Shown piece after piece: positions 5,744 to 7,495 of a stretch of DNA of 7,495 nucleotides. The DNA is taken from the NCBI GenBank assembly GCA_902773455.1, contig CACYEW010000086.1, positions 1 through 7,495 on the forward strand, given 5' to 3'. The position numbers were made by a program, and so were the translations under genes. The notes under the pieces are model-generated. The model did not search any database and had not been told where the DNA came from. It was given only the letters and a program-made list of their open reading frames with translations. Source of the stretch: an uncultured Ruminococcus sp. GTDB taxonomy: Bacteria > Bacillota > Clostridia > Oscillospirales > CAG-272. How positions within the stretch are numbered: the stretch's first letter is position 1; every line of letters begins with the position of its first letter.

Positions 5744-7036
5744 TTATTCCGCGTCGGCTTTCGGGGGTACCGCCGCCGCTTCCACGAGCTCGATCGCTTT
5801 CTTGACTTTGAGATCGGCTCTGATGTCGTCGGCGAGGATCCTTGCCTTGACCTCCTCGGTTTCAATATTATATGTTTTCGCTATGTTCGCATATTCTTCT
5901 TCGAGCTCTTCGTCGCTAACTTCGATGTTCTCGAGTTCGGCGATCTTTTCAAGACCGAGGCGCAGCTTGACCTGCTTTTCGGCGTTCGGTCTGAACTGCT
6001 CTTCCATCTGTTCCATCGTCATGCCCGTGTATTTGAGGTACATATCGAGGGAAAGTCCCTGGGATCTCAGTCTGTTGTCGTAGCTCTGGATCTCCATGGC
6101 GGTCTCGTTGTCGATCATGACCGCGGGGATGTCGGCGACGATGAGAGTAAGCAGCTTTTCGGTAACGGCGTCTTTGAATTCGTTCTCGGCGCGTTCTTCT
6201 TCTCTTTTTTCAAGTTTTGCCTTTACGTCGGCTTTATATTCATCAACGGTCTCGAAATCGGATACGTCGGCTACGAAATCGTTGTCAAGCTCGGGGAGCT
6301 GTTTTTCGGTTATCGCGTGGATCTTGCATTTGAATTCGGCGGCTTTGCCGGCGAGGTTCTCGGCGCCGTAATCTTCGGGGAACGTGACCGATACGACGAA
6401 GTCTTCGCCGATGCTCTTGCCTACGCACTGATCTTCAAAACCGGGGATGAAGTGACCGGAGCCGAGCTCGAGCGGCTGTTTTTCAGCCGTGCCGCCGTCG
6501 AAAAGCTCGCCGTCGACCGAGCCGGAGTAATCGAGCGTTACCGTGTCGCCGAGTTTTGCCGGGCGGTCGGTGATCTCTATCGATCTCGCGTTTCTTTCTC
6601 TTACGGAATCTATTTCGGAGTTGATCGCTTCTTCGGTGATCTCGCCGACTTTCTTTTCGGCTTCGATGCCCTTGTAGCCTTCAACGGTGACCTCGGGTTT
6701 TACAAAGAATTTAGCCGAGAGGGTAAGACCTTCGTCGTTCAGATCGACCATATCGAATTCCGGACGGCTCACAGGTTCGAGACCGGATTCTTTGAGAGCG
6801 TCGGGATAAAGCTGCGGGATCAGATCGTTGACGGCGTCTTCATAGAACACGCCCTTGCCGTAGATCTTTTCAACAAAAGCCTGCGGAGCCTTGCCGGGGC
6901 GGAAGCCCGGTACGGACATTTTCTTGACTTTGCGCTGATATACTTCCTTGACCGCGGCGTCGAACGTCGCTCTGTCGCAGCCGAATTCGATAACTCTTAC
7001 GTTCTTTTCGGGTTCTGATACTGATTTGAAACTCAT
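5744..7036 (-). CDS. tig: Trigger factor, ribosome-associated folding chaperone
   Basis: Trigger factor binds the ribosome exit tunnel and shields nascent chains, with peptidyl-prolyl isomerase activity. The 430-residue product has the three expected parts. The ribosome-binding N-domain (1 to about 145) carries the signature GFRPGKAP (44-51). The FKBP-type isomerase domain (about 160-245) includes GDTVTLDYSGSVDGELFDGG and FIPGFED. The C-terminal helical chaperone arms run from about 250 to 420. The length is normal. The start at 7036 is supported by AAAGGAAG six to seven bases upstream. It is the first gene of the tig-clpP-clpX unit, with candidate promoters at 7080-7107 and 7066-7074. No CIRCE or CtsR heat-shock operator was recognised. 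Confidence 0.98.
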   Translation of the reverse strand: MSFKSVSEPEKNVRVIEFGCDRATFDAAVKEVYQRKVKKMSVPGFRPGKAPQAFVEKIYGKGVFYEDAVNDLIPQLYPDALKESGLEPVSRPEFDMVDLNDEGLTLSAKFFVKPEVTVEGYKGIEAEKKVGEITEEAINSEIDSVRERNARSIEITDRPAKLGDTVTLDYSGSVDGELFDGGTAEKQPLELGSGHFIPGFEDQCVGKSIGEDFVVSVTFPEDYGAENLAGKAAEFKCKIHAITEKQLPELDNDFVADVSDFETVDEYKADVKAKLEKREEERAENEFKDAVTEKLLTLIVADIPAVMIDNETAMEIQSYDNRLRSQGLSLDMYLKYTGMTMEQMEEQFRPNAEKQVKLRLGLEKIAELENIEVSDEELEEEYANIAKTYNIETEEVKARILADDIRADLKVKKAIELVEAAAVPPKADAE

Positions 7037-7065
7037 TTTATTCTTCCTTTCATTACCATGAGCAT

Positions 7066-7074
7066 ATTATAACA
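7066..7074 (-). promoter_or_regulatory. Extended -10 promoter P2 of the tig operon
   Basis: TGTTATAAT on the minus strand is a perfect extended -10 located just downstream of P1. A start near 7059 would give a leader of about 22 bases. No good -35 is present at the matching distance. P1 and P2 could act in tandem or only one may be used. Confidence 0.5.
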
Positions 7075-7079
7075 TGATT

Positions 7080-7107
7080 ATTTTACTCGAAATCTATTAT
7101 TTGTCAA
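7080..7107 (-). promoter_or_regulatory. Sigma-A promoter P1 of the tig operon
   Basis: A perfect TTGACA (7107-7102) is followed by 16 bases and TAAAAT (7085-7080) on the minus strand, predicting a start near 7073. The sequence upstream (about 7108-7141) is A/T-rich and could act as an UP element. Confidence 0.6.
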
Positions 7108-7149
7108 CTTATATCGGCAAAAATTTATAATTTGTTAATCTTTAATATA

Positions 7150-7184
7150 ATTGAAAATTGAGAATTGAGAGTTGAGAATTAAGG
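7150..7184 (+). repeat. Heptad tandem repeat, copy 1
   Basis: Four consecutive seven-base units, attgaaa, attgaga, attgaga and gttgaga, run from 7150 to 7177, followed by attaagg. The exact period of seven is visible by eye. Confidence 0.85.
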
Positions 7185-7200
7185 TGTCGCGTTCCGCGAC
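7174..7200 (+). repeat. 27-base direct repeat with hairpin, copy 1
   Basis: gagaatt followed by aaggtgtcgcgttccgcgac is identical to 7328-7354. Its last 15 bases (7186-7200) form a six-pair hairpin, GTCGCG-ttc-CGCGAC. Confidence 0.9.
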
Positions 7201-7257
7201 GTTCTGTTGCCTTGGGGACTGCCCACCCTGCAACTCCCCAAACCCCTCTTAACCCCT

Positions 7258-7283
7258 CCCAAGCGATTAAAAAATCTCTTGGG
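7258..7283. repeat. Inverted repeat closing copy 1 of the element
   Basis: CCCAAG-c-GATT (7258-7268) pairs with AATC-t-CTTGGG (7273-7283) around an AAAA loop, ten pairs with one mismatch. It is symmetric and lacks a T-run, so a terminator role is not supported. Confidence 0.6.
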
Positions 7284-7292
7284 GCGCGCGGT

Positions 7293-7334
7293 GATAATGG
7301 AAAATTGAGAGTGGAGAATTGATAATGGAGAATT
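7293..7334 (+). repeat. Heptad tandem repeat, copy 2
   Basis: Six consecutive seven-base units, gataatg, gaaaatt, gagagtg, gagaatt, gataatg and gagaatt, run to 7334. They lead straight into the same 20-base block as copy 1. Confidence 0.85.
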
Positions 7335-7354
7335 AAGGTGTCGCGTTCCGCGAC
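7328..7354 (+). repeat. 27-base direct repeat with hairpin, copy 2
   Basis: This is identical to 7174-7200 and offset by 154 bases; the hairpin GTCGCG-ttc-CGCGAC is at 7340-7354. A second hairpin, GCGGCGG-caaa-CCGCCGC (7362-7379), follows only in this copy. Confidence 0.9.
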
Positions 7355-7403
7355 ATTCCGTGCGGCGGCAAACCGCCGCGCCTTGGGAGACCCCGCCGTG
7401 AAC

Positions 7404-7434
7404 CCCCAAAAACTCGGCAAGCTCGTTTTCGGGG
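7404..7434. repeat. Inverted repeat in copy 2 of the element
   Basis: CCCCAAAAAC (7404-7413) pairs with GTTTTCGGGG (7425-7434) with one mismatch and an 11-base loop. It lies in the part of copy 2 that has no counterpart in copy 1. Confidence 0.55.
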
Positions 7435-7495
7435 AACCCCGGCCGCCCTCCAATCTCCCAAACCCTCTTCCTCCCCCCTTTTCCTCGATCAAAGA

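Larger units (their letters stand above)
7142..7495. repeat. Duplicated intergenic repeat element (non-coding)
   Basis: No credible gene is present in these 354 bases. The region holds two diverged copies of one composite unit, about 7150-7290 and 7293-7480. Each consists of GAGAATT-like heptads, an identical 27-base block containing a hairpin, a CCTTGGG segment, and a C-rich block built on CTCCC(C)AAACCC(C)TCTT. The second copy carries extra GC-rich hairpin sequence. Open frames here translate heptads into low-complexity peptides such as SQLSILNFQL and have no homology-like features. Similar heptad tracts are familiar from gut Clostridia genomes, but I cannot name a described family. The right end may extend beyond the window. 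Confidence 0.8.

Noticed and set aside
5291..7018. A 575-codon open frame on the plus strand, antisense to tig and clpP.
   Set aside because: It is a mirror of strongly biased codons in tig and clpP, has no ribosome binding site, crosses two clear genes and translates to a low-complexity F/V/R-rich sequence.
7037..7141. CIRCE or CtsR heat-shock operator upstream of tig.
   Set aside because: No TTAGCACTC inverted repeat and no tandem GTCAAA heptads were found.
7150..7334. Possible CRISPR array.
   Set aside because: The repeats are seven-base tandem units without unique spacers, and the 27-base core occurs only twice with a 127-base gap; no cas gene is nearby.
7142..7492. Overlapping minus-strand frames of 116 and 76 codons in the repeat region.
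   Set aside because: They are translations of the heptads and C-rich blocks, with repeated LSILNFQL-like text, and have no start signals.

Overview
The window looks like a chromosomal segment of a spore-forming, low-to-moderate GC Bacillota, most likely a gut-type Clostridia member. The evidence is the gene order trigger factor - clpP - clpX, a clear SpoIIID sporulation regulator, an S-layer-homology (SLH) surface protein, a CBM plus GH71/GH99-like glycosidase, GGAGG-type ribosome binding sites and heptameric GAGAATT-like intergenic repeats. The genus cannot be named from this sequence alone.

Layout. 1-882 (-): a glycosidase-like gene cut by the window edge. 883-1039: a divergent promoter region with a good sigma-A promoter on each strand. 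1040-2311 (+): a secreted protein with Ig-like (Big_17-type) and degenerate SLH domains. 2288-3709 (-): three genes in the order PC4/YdbC-like ssDNA-binding protein, unknown six-helix membrane protein, spoIIID. The spoIIID 3' end overlaps the end of the SLH gene by 24 bases, tail to tail. 3784-3820: a strong terminator ending the chaperone/protease operon. 3825-7036 (-): tig, clpP and clpX, tightly spaced, with clpP stop and clpX start overlapping as TGATG. 7037-7141: tig promoter region. 7142-7495: no credible gene, but a duplicated repeat element of heptads, hairpins and C-rich blocks.

How the genes work together. tig, clpP and clpX form a protein quality-control unit: a ribosome-bound folding chaperone plus the ClpXP protease. 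The PC4-like protein and the membrane protein are probably co-transcribed from an extended -10 promoter at 3735-3743. spoIIID sits behind them, but a terminator-like hairpin and a candidate sigma-E promoter lie in front of it, so it may be uncoupled from the upstream genes.

The most interesting signal is the spoIIID leader. Its real start appears to be a TTG at 2560. The Shine-Dalgarno sequence lies in the 3' arm of a terminator-shaped hairpin followed by seven T. A candidate sigma-E promoter would start transcription inside that hairpin and so leave out its 5' arm. A SpoIIID consensus box lies in the same 60 bases. The second notable signal is the duplicated 7142-7495 element, with a G-quadruplex-type motif on the minus strand. 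I do not see an unknown multi-gene system; most of the window is recognisable housekeeping content.
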